From Enhydrobacter aerosaccus (GTDB lineage: Bacteria > Pseudomonadota > Alphaproteobacteria > Reyranellales > Reyranellaceae): DNA of 64,000 nt. The stretch's first letter is position 1, and the number at the start of each line of letters is the position of its first letter. Below the pieces are notes generated by a model. The model did no database searches. It had not been told where the DNA came from and was given only the letters and a program-made list of their open reading frames with translations. The translations under genes and the position numbers were made by a program. The stretch spans positions 186,001-250,000 of the forward strand of contig NZ_FUWJ01000004.1 of NCBI RefSeq assembly GCF_900167455.1. The letters run 5' to 3'. Positions 9,389 to 16,837 of this stretch are shown one piece after another.

Positions 9389-10390
9389 CTAGAAGAACAC
9401 CGGCAGGTCGAGCGAATCGCTCTTGCGGCCCGGCGGCTCGATATCCGGCGTCGCATACTGGATGAAGCTCTCGGGCAGCGGCGCGCCCCAGTAGGTGCCG
9501 CTGCCACGCTCCTCTTCGTTCCAGGTCACTGGCCGCCAGTCAGGTGCGAGCACGAGGTACGAGCCGGAATAGATCTCCACCCGATTGCCGCCCGGCTCGT
9601 AGGAATAGAGATAGAAGCCTTGCGAGTTGTTGTGCTTGGAGGGGCCGGCTTCGACGAAGATCGCGTTCTCGACCAGGATGTCCGCCGCACGCAGCACGTC
9701 CTCGCGATTATCGACCCACATCGAGATGTGATGCAGTCGTCCATGACCGCCTTTGACGTCGGCGACATAGGCGAGCTGGTGATGAATGGCGTTGGGGCTC
9801 ATCCACGAGCCGATCTCGCGCTTTCCCTGCTCGAACAGGACCTGCTCCCGAAGCTGGAAGCCCAGCGTGCTCTCGGCGAAACGGCGATTGCGGCCGACAT
9901 CGGCGGCGAGCAGGGCGAGATGATCGGTGCGACGTACGCCGACGCCCCGGCCGGTATATTTCTGCGGCTGATTCTTGAGAGCGGACCGTAATCTGGCGGG
10001 CGGATCATACTTCTGCTCCTCGAAGTAGAGCTCCATCAGGTGGCCGTCCGGGTCGCAGAAGCGGAACGACCTGCCGCGTCCGAAATCCCCATTGGTCCAG
10101 CCGATCGCCAATCCATCGGCAGTGATTGCCTCGGCGCGGCGCTCCAGCGCCTGTGGACTCACCGTCCGCCAGGCAATGCAGCCGACGCCGGGCCGATCGG
10201 CCGATGTCAGCTTCAGCGTGCTGACCGAATGGTCGCCCCAGCCGCGCAGATAGGCCGAACTGCCGTTCCGGTGGACGACCTCCATTCCCAGAAGATCGTG
10301 AAAGTACCAGAGGCTCCGCTCGAAGCGAGGTGTGAAGAGTTCGATCCCGCCGAGATGGGCGATGTCGTGCAATGGCTCCGCGAAGGACAT
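9389..10390 (-). CDS. Extradiol ring-cleavage dioxygenase (VOC superfamily, catechol 2,3-dioxygenase type)
   Basis: About 333 residues form two vicinal-oxygen-chelate modules. Module 1 begins at IAHLGGIELFTP. Module 2 contains RRTDHLALLAADV, RLHHISMWVDN and GGNRVEIYSGSYL, which supply the two-His, one-carboxylate Fe(II) ligands of type I extradiol enzymes. Such enzymes cleave catechols next to the two hydroxyls. The start ATG at 10390 (MSFAEPLHDIAHLGG) fits the family; the longer reading frame to 10507 would run through the divergent promoter. A perfect FNR-type box is centred exactly 41.5 bp upstream of this ATG, and no good ribosome-binding site is seen, so a leaderless transcript is possible. 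Confidence 0.85.
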   Translation of the reverse strand: MSFAEPLHDIAHLGGIELFTPRFERSLWYFHDLLGMEVVHRNGSSAYLRGWGDHSVSTLKLTSADRPGVGCIAWRTVSPQALERRAEAITADGLAIGWTNGDFGRGRSFRFCDPDGHLMELYFEEQKYDPPARLRSALKNQPQKYTGRGVGVRRTDHLALLAADVGRNRRFAESTLGFQLREQVLFEQGKREIGSWMSPNAIHHQLAYVADVKGGHGRLHHISMWVDNREDVLRAADILVENAIFVEAGPSKHNNSQGFYLYSYEPGGNRVEIYSGSYLVLAPDWRPVTWNEEERGSGTYWGAPLPESFIQYATPDIEPPGRKSDSLDLPVFF

Positions 10391-10424
10391 GGTAAAGAAT
10401 GGAGAGCGTCCGCTGCCGACCGCT

Positions 10425-10438
10425 TTGATCTTGATCAA
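10425..10438. promoter_or_regulatory. FNR/FixK-type box TTGATCTTGATCAA
   Basis: This is a perfect TTGAT-N4-ATCAA palindrome between divergent genes (10390 minus, 10449 plus). Its centre is 41.5 bp from the dioxygenase ATG. On the other side it abuts the AAGGA ribosome-binding site of the ion-channel gene. The class II activator geometry therefore favours the dioxygenase, or the channel if that starts at ATG 10476. Confidence 0.75.
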
Positions 10439-10448
10439 GGAAGCTGAA

Positions 10449-10925
10449 ATGTTCGCCGTGATGAGCAATGTCGGAATGATCGCCAACTTCGCGCTCGCGA
10501 CCTTCATGGTCGGGCTGACGGTGACGATCCACTTTGGAGGCCTGCTGGCCCTGCTTTGGATCCTGCGAGAACGCGGTCACCGCTTCCGCCCTCATGAGGG
10601 CGCCGCCGGCCAGGGAGCGGTCATTCTGTTCGTCGTGCTGGGGCTCGTGGCCATCCATACCATCGAGATCTGGCTCTATGCCGTGGCCTATCTGCTGGTC
10701 GGAGGCCTGCCCGATTTCGAGACGGCGCTGTATTTCTCGACCACGAGCTTCACGACCCTGGGCTACGGCGACGTCGTGCTCGATCATCACTGGCGGCTGT
10801 TCGGCGCCATCGAGGGAGCGAACGGCCTGCTTCTGTTCGGGTGGTCGACGGCGTTCCTGTTCTCCGTCACGGCCCGCCTGCGAGCGCTGGAGCACAGCTG
10901 GCTGGAGCGGAACGAGGAGCGCTGA
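10449..10925 (+). CDS. Small two-pore-domain-type potassium channel (Ion_trans_2)
   Basis: This 158-residue membrane protein has hydrophobic segments at about 11-37, 57-84 and 113-143. The pore loop carries the K+ selectivity filter TLGYGD at 103-108, preceded by STTSFT. There is no C-terminal regulatory domain, only a short charged tail, so it is probably an ungated or voltage-insensitive tetrameric channel. ATG 10449 has AAGGA eight bases upstream. ATG 10476 (MIANFALATF) is an alternative that would lie 44.5 bp from the FNR-type box centre. Confidence 0.85.
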   Translation: MFAVMSNVGMIANFALATFMVGLTVTIHFGGLLALLWILRERGHRFRPHEGAAGQGAVILFVVLGLVAIHTIEIWLYAVAYLLVGGLPDFETALYFSTTSFTTLGYGDVVLDHHWRLFGAIEGANGLLLFGWSTAFLFSVTARLRALEHSWLERNEER

Positions 10926-10940
10926 CGGCGGACAAAGAAA

Positions 10941-10960
10941 TGGCGGGCATCGGCCCGCCA
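10941..10960 (-). terminator. Hairpin terminator
   Basis: TGGCGGGC (10941-10948) and GCCCGCCA (10953-10960) pair perfectly around ATCG. On the minus strand it is followed by TTTCTTTG, so it probably terminates the small exported-protein gene at 10988. It may also serve the convergent channel gene. Confidence 0.6.
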
Positions 10961-10987
10961 AAGTGTCACCTCGCCAGCTTTTCCGGA

Positions 10988-11269
10988 TTACGGACCGATA
11001 TGGATGTTGAGGCCCGGCTCGCCGCCATAGATCACGGGCGGCGCGGCATATCCGTAATTATAGGGTGTACCGTACACGACCGGCGGCGGCTGATAGTTGT
11101 AGCGGTAGTAGGGATCGTGCTCGCGCTGTTCGTGTTGTTCATGCCAGGCATGCCAACGGTCGTCGTCGTGCCATTGACCGTCGCCCCACCAGCGGGCGTT
11201 CGCTTGCCCAGCCAGGCCGATCGTCGCCGTCACGGCCAGGACCAGGACTACTCCAAGTCGCGTTGTCAT
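10988..11269 (-). CDS. Small exported protein rich in Tyr, His, Trp and Pro, unknown function
   Basis: The 93-residue product starts with a signal peptide (MTTRLGVVLVLAVTATIGLAG, cleavage near QANA). The mature part is rich in W, H and D (RWWGDGQWHDDD, HAWHEQHEQREHD), then Y, P and G (YYRYNYQPPPVVYG, YNYGYAAPP). I do not recognise a family with a known function; similar low-complexity periplasmic proteins are common in Alphaproteobacteria. GGAGG lies eight bases before the ATG. The downstream neighbour of the same strand is the Spy-like gene ending at 11289, 20 bp away, suggesting an envelope-stress pair. Confidence 0.7.
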   Translation of the reverse strand: MTTRLGVVLVLAVTATIGLAGQANARWWGDGQWHDDDRWHAWHEQHEQREHDPYYRYNYQPPPVVYGTPYNYGYAAPPVIYGGEPGLNIHIGP

Positions 11270-11288
11270 GATGCACCTCCAGGGTCGG

Positions 11289-11774
11289 TCAGCCTTGCGA
11301 ACGGGTCTTCGCGTGCGGCGGCCCGAAATTCATGAAGACCTGGTCGGCATTCTTCTTCTGCGCGTCAGGCATGGAATTGTAGAGCGCGTCGAACGCCGGG
11401 ATCAGGTTCTTCAGACCGTCGAGATGGGCCTGGGTGAAATCCCGATAGGTCTCCAGGTCCTGGACGGCGGTCATGTTTGGGTCCTTGGCGTGCTTCTCCT
11501 TGACCAGCTTGTCCATGGCGGCGGCGTTCTCCCGCATCGCCTGCGCCACGGCATTCCATTTGGGCTCCTGGTCGGGCGTGATCTTGAGCGCCGTCTTCAA
11601 CTGCGTGATGCGCTGTTCCACGGTCTCCGGTTGGCTGCTGGTGGCCGCCTGGGCCGCCGGCGGCTTCGCGGTCGGGTTCTGGGCCATCGAGGCGCCGACG
11701 GGGACGACCGCCAACGCCATGCCAACCAACGAGACAGTCGCCAGCGTTCGCGGGTACGAGAATCGGACTGTCAT
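11289..11774 (-). CDS. Periplasmic Spy/CpxP-like (LTXXQ-type) protein
   Basis: This 161-residue protein has a signal peptide (cleavage near ASMAQ). The mature region is helical and charged, with the LKTALKITPDQEPKW segment typical of the Spy/CpxP LTXXQ family. Such proteins act as periplasmic chaperones or metal-stress sensors. A GGAG site precedes ATG 11774. It is immediately upstream of the small exported protein on the same strand. Assignment rests on the overall pattern and the L-x-x-x-L-x-I-T-P-x-Q motif, so the exact role is uncertain. Confidence 0.72.
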   Translation of the reverse strand: MTVRFSYPRTLATVSLVGMALAVVPVGASMAQNPTAKPPAAQAATSSQPETVEQRITQLKTALKITPDQEPKWNAVAQAMRENAAAMDKLVKEKHAKDPNMTAVQDLETYRDFTQAHLDGLKNLIPAFDALYNSMPDAQKKNADQVFMNFGPPHAKTRSQG

Positions 11775-12001
11775 GCTGTTCTCCTCACCTTGGTTTCCTG
11801 TTCCACACAGGCCATGCGGAGGGCCGTGCGGTCGGTCCAAGGAAAACGAATGGTGTTCGAGGCCGGTTGCTGCAGCGGGACGGGATGGCTGTGACCGGCT
11901 TGGGGCAATGAGCCGGCTGCGGAGGTCGCTTTCGAATTCCACTGCGACACGCTAAAGGAGGGCAATGGACCGTCGATGATGGTCACCGATCGGGGCGATC
12001 A

Positions 12002-12256
12002 ATGCGTGTGCTTTTCTGGGTCTTCGGTTCTTTGGCGGCAGCCGTCATTTTGGCTGTAATGGCGGTGGCGCAACAGCAATCGCCTCTCATTCCGCCGTCG
12101 GCGCCGCTGATCGGGATCGATGCCAAGTCCGGCCTCAATTCATCGGGCGCCGCCCCGATTCCCGATGCCAAGGGGGGTGCCGGGCCGCAGCGTCCCGAGA
12201 AGGGCCGCAGTCTCGAGCCGCCCCGCCCGCCGGTTCAACCCAAGCCGGCGCAATAG
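12002..12256 (+). CDS. Small membrane-anchored or exported proline-rich protein, unknown
   Basis: The 84-residue product has one hydrophobic N-terminal segment (LFWVFGSLAAAVILAVMAVA) that could be a signal peptide or anchor. A disordered tail rich in Pro, Gly and Lys follows (PPRPPVQPKPAQ). No family is recognised. The gene is isolated and converges on the nitroreductase gene, 6 bp away. A ribosome-binding site is not obvious (GGGGCGATCA before the ATG). Confidence 0.5.
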   Translation: MRVLFWVFGSLAAAVILAVMAVAQQQSPLIPPSAPLIGIDAKSGLNSSGAAPIPDAKGGAGPQRPEKGRSLEPPRPPVQPKPAQ

Positions 12257-12262
12257 GTCGGT

Positions 12263-13099
12263 TTAGCGGATTTCGAAACCCAGGCCCGCCAGGACGGTGC
12301 GCAGCTTCTCGCGTCCGTTCATCGACTTGATCGGTCCGAGACGGTTCAGGACGCGCTGGGTCCAGGTTGCCGCCTGCAGTTCGTGGCGCTGCGAGAAATT
12401 GGCCATCTCCGCATCGTAGGCGTGGCGTTCGGCGATCTCGTTCTCGACATTGTACTGCTCGCGATGCAGCACCGTAGCCTGGGGCAAGCGCGGTTTGACC
12501 TCCCCTGCGCCGGTTTCGGCGGCATAGCCGACACAGAGGCCGACGACGACAAACGATTGCGGCGGCAGGCCCAGCAGCTTGGCCACACGCACCGGGTCGT
12601 TGCGCATGGCTCCAATATAGACCGTGCCGAGCCCGAGCGATTCAGCCGCGACTACCGCATTCTGGGCGGCCAGGGCGGCGTCGATACAGGCGACCATGAA
12701 GGTCTCGAGCCACGGCATACATTCGAACTCGACCTTCTCCTGCGCGGAGATACGCTGGTTCCGGGCCATGTCGGCGACCCAGGCGATGAACAGCGGGCAC
12801 TGCTCGATATGCTTCTGTCCGCCGGCAACCTCGGCCAGCACCTTCTTTTTGGCCGGGTCGGTGATGGCGATCGCCGACCACCATTGCATGTTGGAACTGG
12901 TGGCAGCCGACTGCGCGGCGGCAACGAGGGTCTCGACCGTCCCGGCTGGCAACGGATCGGCCTTGTAGGCCCGGACCGACCGGTGCTCGAGCTGGCGGGC
13001 GATCGTCTCGTTCCACGGGCCTGCCGCGGGCACCGCCGCACCGTAGCGGTGGGCCAGGCTTGCGCCCTTGTCGAAAGGTTGAGGTGTCAGCGAGTCCAT
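12263..13099 (-). CDS. NADPH-dependent nitroreductase family oxidoreductase
   Basis: About 278 residues. The FMN-binding nitroreductase fold is recognised from RQLEHRSVRAYKADPLP near the N-terminus, AAQSAATSSNMQWWSAIAI, the AAESLGLGTVYIGAMRND segment, and PPQSFVVVGLCVGY (NfsA/FRP type). It would reduce nitroaromatics, quinones or flavins with NADPH. Start ATG 13099 gives MDSLTPQPFDKG and overlaps the end of the MFS transporter gene by 13 bp, which implies co-transcription with the transporter and FAH-family genes upstream. Confidence 0.88.
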   Translation of the reverse strand: MDSLTPQPFDKGASLAHRYGAAVPAAGPWNETIARQLEHRSVRAYKADPLPAGTVETLVAAAQSAATSSNMQWWSAIAITDPAKKKVLAEVAGGQKHIEQCPLFIAWVADMARNQRISAQEKVEFECMPWLETFMVACIDAALAAQNAVVAAESLGLGTVYIGAMRNDPVRVAKLLGLPPQSFVVVGLCVGYAAETGAGEVKPRLPQATVLHREQYNVENEIAERHAYDAEMANFSQRHELQAATWTQRVLNRLGPIKSMNGREKLRTVLAGLGFEIR

Positions 13100-14337
13100 G
13101 CAGGCGTTCCTTGTGGCTTGCGGCGAGTGACGGCGGTGACCAGAGCGAGAAAGATGAAGGCGACGACGATCGCGTAGATCATCTGCGGCTGCCCATGATC
13201 CATCAGCCAGCCGTAGGTCAGCGGCGCGATCATGCCACCGAGATTGAAGCCGGTGCTGACGAAGCCGAACACCTTGCCGAACGACCCGGCGGGCGTGACG
13301 GCGCGCACCATCATGTCGCGCGAGGGCTGGATCATGCCGTTGAGCAGGCCGCCGACGGACATCACCAGGATCAGGACGAAGCCCGGCATGGCCGTCCACC
13401 CCATGAGGATCGCCATGGTGGAAGTGAAGGCAAAGCCGATGGCCGCCACGCGTTCGTGATGCGGGGTGCGGTCGGCGATGACGCCGCCGAGCAGTACGCC
13501 GACCGCGCTCATCAGCAGGAAGCCTGACAGGGCAATGTTGGAGATCGAGGCGGGCGTGCCGTGCAGCGCCTGCTGGCTCACGACCGTGTAGGTCTGGATG
13601 CCGCCATTGGCCATGGCGAGGCAGAGGAAGAAGAAGAGATTGCGCAGAATCGGCGCGCTCAGCAGCAGATCCAGGCCGACTTTGTGATCTCCATGTGCCG
13701 GTCCGCTCGGCTTGCGCGACGGCTTGGGCAGGACATGGCCGGCAACCACGAGCAGCATCGCCGCAGCGAAGGAGAGGATGGCTGCGGCCATGAAGGCGCC
13801 GTGCCAGCCCCAGATGGCTGCACACCCGATCACCAGCGCCGGCGTCACGCCACCGCCGGCATAGCCGGCGAAGGTGTGGATCGAGAAGGCCTTGCCGATG
13901 CGCTTGCCGTCGATGGTGGCCGACAGGATTGAATAGTCGGCCGGATGGTAGACCGTGTTGGCCACGCCCAGCAGACCGTAAGCGATGATGAAGAGCCAAT
14001 AGCCCGGCAGCAGTGCGGCCATGCTGATCGCGGCGGCGCCGACCAGGAGGCCGGCCGTCAGGACCGCGCGCGGACCGATGCGATCGACAAGGAAGCCCGC
14101 CGGTGTCTGCAGCAACGCCGATGCAACGTTGAAGGCCGTGAGGGCAAGGGCGATATCCGTATAACTCACTCCGAACGCCTCGCGCACCTGACCGAAGATG
14201 GGCGGCAGCAGCATGATGTGGACGTGACTCACGAAGTGCACGGCCGAGATCAGCGAGATGACCTTCGCGTCGCGCCGCCATCCTGCGGTGGCCTGTTCGG
14301 GAGCCGAGAGGCCGAGCGGTTCACTCGTCGATGACAT
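13087..14337 (-). CDS. MFS transporter
   Basis: This is a 416-residue major facilitator protein with about twelve membrane segments. The loop 2-3 motif appears as GFLVDRIGPR and the loop 8-9 counterpart as GGVIADRTPHHER. LTAFNVASALLQTPAG and ANTVYHPADYSILS are typical of fosmidomycin-resistance-like and related carriers. The substrate is unknown; the operon setting (FAH-family hydrolase upstream, nitroreductase downstream) suggests uptake or efflux of an aromatic or organic acid. Its start overlaps the FAH-family gene end by 17 bp. Confidence 0.87.
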   Translation of the reverse strand: MSSTSEPLGLSAPEQATAGWRRDAKVISLISAVHFVSHVHIMLLPPIFGQVREAFGVSYTDIALALTAFNVASALLQTPAGFLVDRIGPRAVLTAGLLVGAAAISMAALLPGYWLFIIAYGLLGVANTVYHPADYSILSATIDGKRIGKAFSIHTFAGYAGGGVTPALVIGCAAIWGWHGAFMAAAILSFAAAMLLVVAGHVLPKPSRKPSGPAHGDHKVGLDLLLSAPILRNLFFFLCLAMANGGIQTYTVVSQQALHGTPASISNIALSGFLLMSAVGVLLGGVIADRTPHHERVAAIGFAFTSTMAILMGWTAMPGFVLILVMSVGGLLNGMIQPSRDMMVRAVTPAGSFGKVFGFVSTGFNLGGMIAPLTYGWLMDHGQPQMIYAIVVAFIFLALVTAVTRRKPQGTPAWTR

Positions 14338-15163
14338 TGACCTTCAAAGTCCCAATGGCTGAGATTTCAACCTCGACCGTGTCGCCGGCCTTCATCCAGA
14401 GCGGCGGCTTTCGGCCGAGCCCGACGCCATCCGGCGTACCGGTGGCGATGACGTCGCCTGGCTCGAGCCAAGTGACGGTCGAAAGATACTCGATGATGGA
14501 AGCCACGTCGAAAATCATGTGGTCCGTGGTGTCGTGCTGGACCACGGTGTCGTTCAGGCGCGTTGTCAGGGTCAGCGCCTGCGGATCGGGAATGACATCC
14601 GTCGTCACCATCCACGGGCCGAGCGGACCGGTGGCCGGAAAATTCTTGCCCGCGGTCACCGAATGTTTCTGAAAGTCCCGCACGCTGGCATCGAGAAAGC
14701 AGGTATAGCCCGCGACGACCGATAAGGCTTGGGCGCGTGGCACATGCCGGCAGTGCTCGCCGATAATGACCGCCAGCTCGCCTTCGAAGTCGAAGGCGAT
14801 CGAAGCTTTGGGCCGCACGATCTGGCCGCGTGCCCCGACCAGCGTATTGTGCAACCGCGAAAAGACACTGGGCTGGGTGGGCGGCTCACGTCCGACTTCG
14901 CTCGCGTGGCTTGCGTAGTTGACGCCGACGCAGACGATCTTGTCGGGGTTGGGAATGACGGGCAGCAGCTCGACAGCATCGAGAGCGACGTCGGGAGGTT
15001 GGTTCCTGGCGGCCTTTGCGAGTTCCGTCAGCCCCTTGCCGGCGATGGCGTCACGCAGGCTGTGCCAGCGGCCGTTCATGCGTGCCGACAGATCGACGAT
15101 ACCATCGTCGACAACAGCTCCGACTCGTTGCGCGCCCGCTTGGCGAAAGCTGACCAACCGCAT
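14321..15163 (-). CDS. Fumarylacetoacetate hydrolase family protein
   Basis: This 280-residue protein has the FAH fold. Visible motifs include DKIVCVGVNYASHASE, the metal-binding FDFEGELAVIIGEHCRHV, TCFLDASVRDFQ, GKNFPATGPLGPWMVTTDVI and GDVIATGTPDGVGLGRKP. Members cleave or decarboxylate beta-diketo or acylpyruvate acids in aromatic catabolism. It is the first gene of the FAH-MFS-nitroreductase operon, all with overlapping ends. The precise substrate is unknown. Confidence 0.9.
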   Translation of the reverse strand: MRLVSFRQAGAQRVGAVVDDGIVDLSARMNGRWHSLRDAIAGKGLTELAKAARNQPPDVALDAVELLPVIPNPDKIVCVGVNYASHASEVGREPPTQPSVFSRLHNTLVGARGQIVRPKASIAFDFEGELAVIIGEHCRHVPRAQALSVVAGYTCFLDASVRDFQKHSVTAGKNFPATGPLGPWMVTTDVIPDPQALTLTTRLNDTVVQHDTTDHMIFDVASIIEYLSTVTWLEPGDVIATGTPDGVGLGRKPPLWMKAGDTVEVEISAIGTLKVNVIDE

Positions 15164-15219
15164 GAATCGACCATGGCAGCGGCTTGCGGTGTGTCAAGCC
15201 ACGGAGGCGCGAGACGCCT

Positions 15220-15645
15220 TCAGGCTGCTGCTCGACGCGGCGGTGCCGGATAAGCACATTCTGCCAGTGTGGTCTTGTCCAGCTCCTCGAGGAAGGCATT
15301 GCGCGCCGCCGACAAGCGCTTCTTGAGACGGCAGCGTGGTGTGAGGACGCAATCGCCGCCGTCGTCCCGAAAGCATTCGACCAGAGGCTGATCGTCCTCG
15401 AGATCGCGCACGACCTCGCCCAAGGTGATCGCCTTGGCTGGCCGTGCGAGCTGAAAGCCGCCGCCCGTGCCGCGCTGCGTCTTGACGTAGCCGGTGGCCG
15501 CAAGCTGGCGCACGACCTTGATCAGATGATGCCGAGAGATCGCGAATTCGGTGGCGATCTCGTCTGTGGTGAACGAACGCGAAGGTTCGCTGGCGAGCCG
15601 CATCAGGGCGCGCAAACCGAAGTCGGTAAAGGCTGTGAGGCGCAT
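15220..15645 (-). CDS. nsrR: Rrf2-family nitric-oxide-sensing repressor (NsrR)
   Basis: This is a 141-residue Rrf2 regulator. It opens with MRLTAFTDFGLRALM, has a winged HTH (ISRHHLIKVVRQLAATGYV), and carries three cysteines at 91, 99 and 105 (ECFRDDGGDC...PRC) that match the [4Fe-4S] ligands of NsrR. NO destroys the cluster and releases DNA. It is divergent from the truncated haemoglobin-RIC operon, and two NsrR-like palindromes fill the 55-bp gap, one over its own -10 (TATTAT). GGAG precedes the ATG. IscR is less likely given the cysteine spacing and neighbours. Confidence 0.87.
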   Translation of the reverse strand: MRLTAFTDFGLRALMRLASEPSRSFTTDEIATEFAISRHHLIKVVRQLAATGYVKTQRGTGGGFQLARPAKAITLGEVVRDLEDDQPLVECFRDDGGDCVLTPRCRLKKRLSAARNAFLEELDKTTLAECAYPAPPRRAAA

Positions 15646-15659
15646 TGTCGCTCCGCTAT

Positions 15660-15682
15660 AATAGGCATTGGAAATACCTATT
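15660..15682. promoter_or_regulatory. NsrR-like operator 1
   Basis: This 23-bp imperfect palindrome has arms AATAGGCATT (15660-15669) and AATACCTATT (15673-15682), differing by one pair. The length and AT-rich arms fit the 11-1-11 NsrR operator architecture. It overlaps the likely -10 of nsrR, so autoregulation is probable. Confidence 0.65.
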
Positions 15683-15693
15683 AACTGACCTCA

Positions 15694-15716
15694 AATAGGT
15701 ATGATGAATACCAATT
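15694..15716. promoter_or_regulatory. NsrR-like operator 2, overlapping the globin start codon
   Basis: AATAGGTATGA (15694-15704) and TGAATACCAAT (15706-15716) form a weaker 23-bp palindrome; 8 of 11 positions match. It repeats the AATAGGTAT arm of operator 1 and spans the haemoglobin start, a position suited to blocking transcription. Confidence 0.5.
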
Positions 15717-16168
15717 TAATACGCGCAGATGTCGTGGCGCAAACCGGAATCGACGAGGCGATGATCGAGCGGCTGGTGCACGCCTTTTATGCCAAGGTGC
15801 GCCAGGATGGGCTTCTCGGGCCGATCTTCGATGCTCGCGTGCGGGATTGGGACACGCATCTGGCACAGATGTGCCGTTTCTGGTCATCCGTCGCGCTGGC
15901 GACCGGCGAGTACCAGGGCAATCCCATGATCAAGCACGTCGATCTACCGGTCGATGCCCGGCATTTCGATCGCTGGCTTGAATTGTTCGAGGCGACGGCG
16001 TCCGAAATCTGTCCGCCGGCCGCGGCGACGCACTTCGTCGAGCGAGCGCGTCGCATCGCACAGAGCCTGGAACTCGGCGTCGCCCTCCGTGCCGGCGCGT
16101 TGCCGGCCCGCGGCACCCGATTCCACCGCCAGACCCCGGTTGCAGCCGGTGAAGGAGAGAAGCCATGA
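15701..16168 (+). CDS. Group III truncated haemoglobin
   Basis: This 155-residue globin of the COG2346 type has B-helix Phe29-Tyr30 (HAFYAKVRQD), the GPIFDARV and CRFWSSV segments, and the likely proximal His79 (NPMIKHVDLP). Group III proteins bind O2 and NO and are linked to NO detoxification. The stop overlaps the RIC gene start by four bases (ATGA), so the two are translationally coupled. The operon is divergent from nsrR with two operator-like palindromes. ATG 15704 is an equally possible start. Confidence 0.88.
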   Translation: MMNTNLIRADVVAQTGIDEAMIERLVHAFYAKVRQDGLLGPIFDARVRDWDTHLAQMCRFWSSVALATGEYQGNPMIKHVDLPVDARHFDRWLELFEATASEICPPAAATHFVERARRIAQSLELGVALRAGALPARGTRFHRQTPVAAGEGEKP

Positions 16169-16833
16169 CCAACTTTTCGAGCGGCTTGCCGGGGCATGAA
16201 CGCACTGTTGGAGAGATCGCCGCCGCGCTGCCGGGTGCGACGGCGGTGTTCCGTCGCTTCGGAATCGATTTTTGCTGCAAGGGCGACATCGCGCTCGGCG
16301 ACTCGGCGCGCGCTCGCGGCGTCGACGTCACCGAGGTCGAGCAGGCGCTGTCTGAACTGTCCGAAGCCAAGGCGCCAGCGCCGATGGATACCGTGGAACT
16401 GATCGAACACATCCTGGCGCGCTATCACGAAGTGCATCGCCGGGAGCTGCCCGAGCTGGTGCAGCTCGCTCGCAAAGTCGAGCAGGTCCATGCCGGTAAG
16501 CCGCATGCGCCGGTCGGTCTGGCCGATTTACTGGAGCGCATGATGCGGGAGCTCCACCAGCATATGTGCAAGGAAGAGCTCATCCTGTTCCCGGCGATGA
16601 CGCAGGGCGCCAAGGGTCTTGACGCTCCCATCTCCCGGATGCGCCACGAGCACAACGACCACGGCGAAGCCCTGCGGGAGTTGGAGACGCTGACCGAGGG
16701 CTTCACGGTTCCCGCCGGAGCGTGCCGCACCTGGCAGGCCCTCTATGCCGGCACGTCCAAGCTTGCCGATGACCTGATGCAGCACATCTATCTCGAGAAC
16801 ATCGTCCTGTTCCCGAGGTTCACGCGCGGCTGA
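16165..16833 (+). CDS. ytfE: Iron-sulfur cluster repair di-iron protein (RIC/YtfE/ScdA family)
   Basis: This 222-residue protein has the N-terminal ScdA domain with the hallmark FCCKGD (Cys37-Cys38). The C-terminal hemerythrin-like four-helix domain holds His and Glu ligands in ELIEHILARYHEVHR, MMRELHQHMCKEELILFP, RMRHEHNDHGEAL and LMQHIYLENIVLFPRF. The family repairs Fe-S clusters damaged by NO or oxidants. Its ATG overlaps the globin stop. With nsrR this is a compact nitrosative-stress module. The gene ends inside a 14-bp palindrome that also contains the convergent racemase stop. Confidence 0.92.
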   Translation: MTNFSSGLPGHERTVGEIAAALPGATAVFRRFGIDFCCKGDIALGDSARARGVDVTEVEQALSELSEAKAPAPMDTVELIEHILARYHEVHRRELPELVQLARKVEQVHAGKPHAPVGLADLLERMMRELHQHMCKEELILFPAMTQGAKGLDAPISRMRHEHNDHGEALRELETLTEGFTVPAGACRTWQALYAGTSKLADDLMQHIYLENIVLFPRFTRG

Positions 16834-16837
16834 CCGG

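Noticed and set aside
12263..14281. A 672-residue open frame spanning the nitroreductase and the MFS gene
   Set aside because: Only the C-terminal part is the nitroreductase. The upstream part is out of frame with, and overlapped by, the clear MFS gene, so it is not a fusion.
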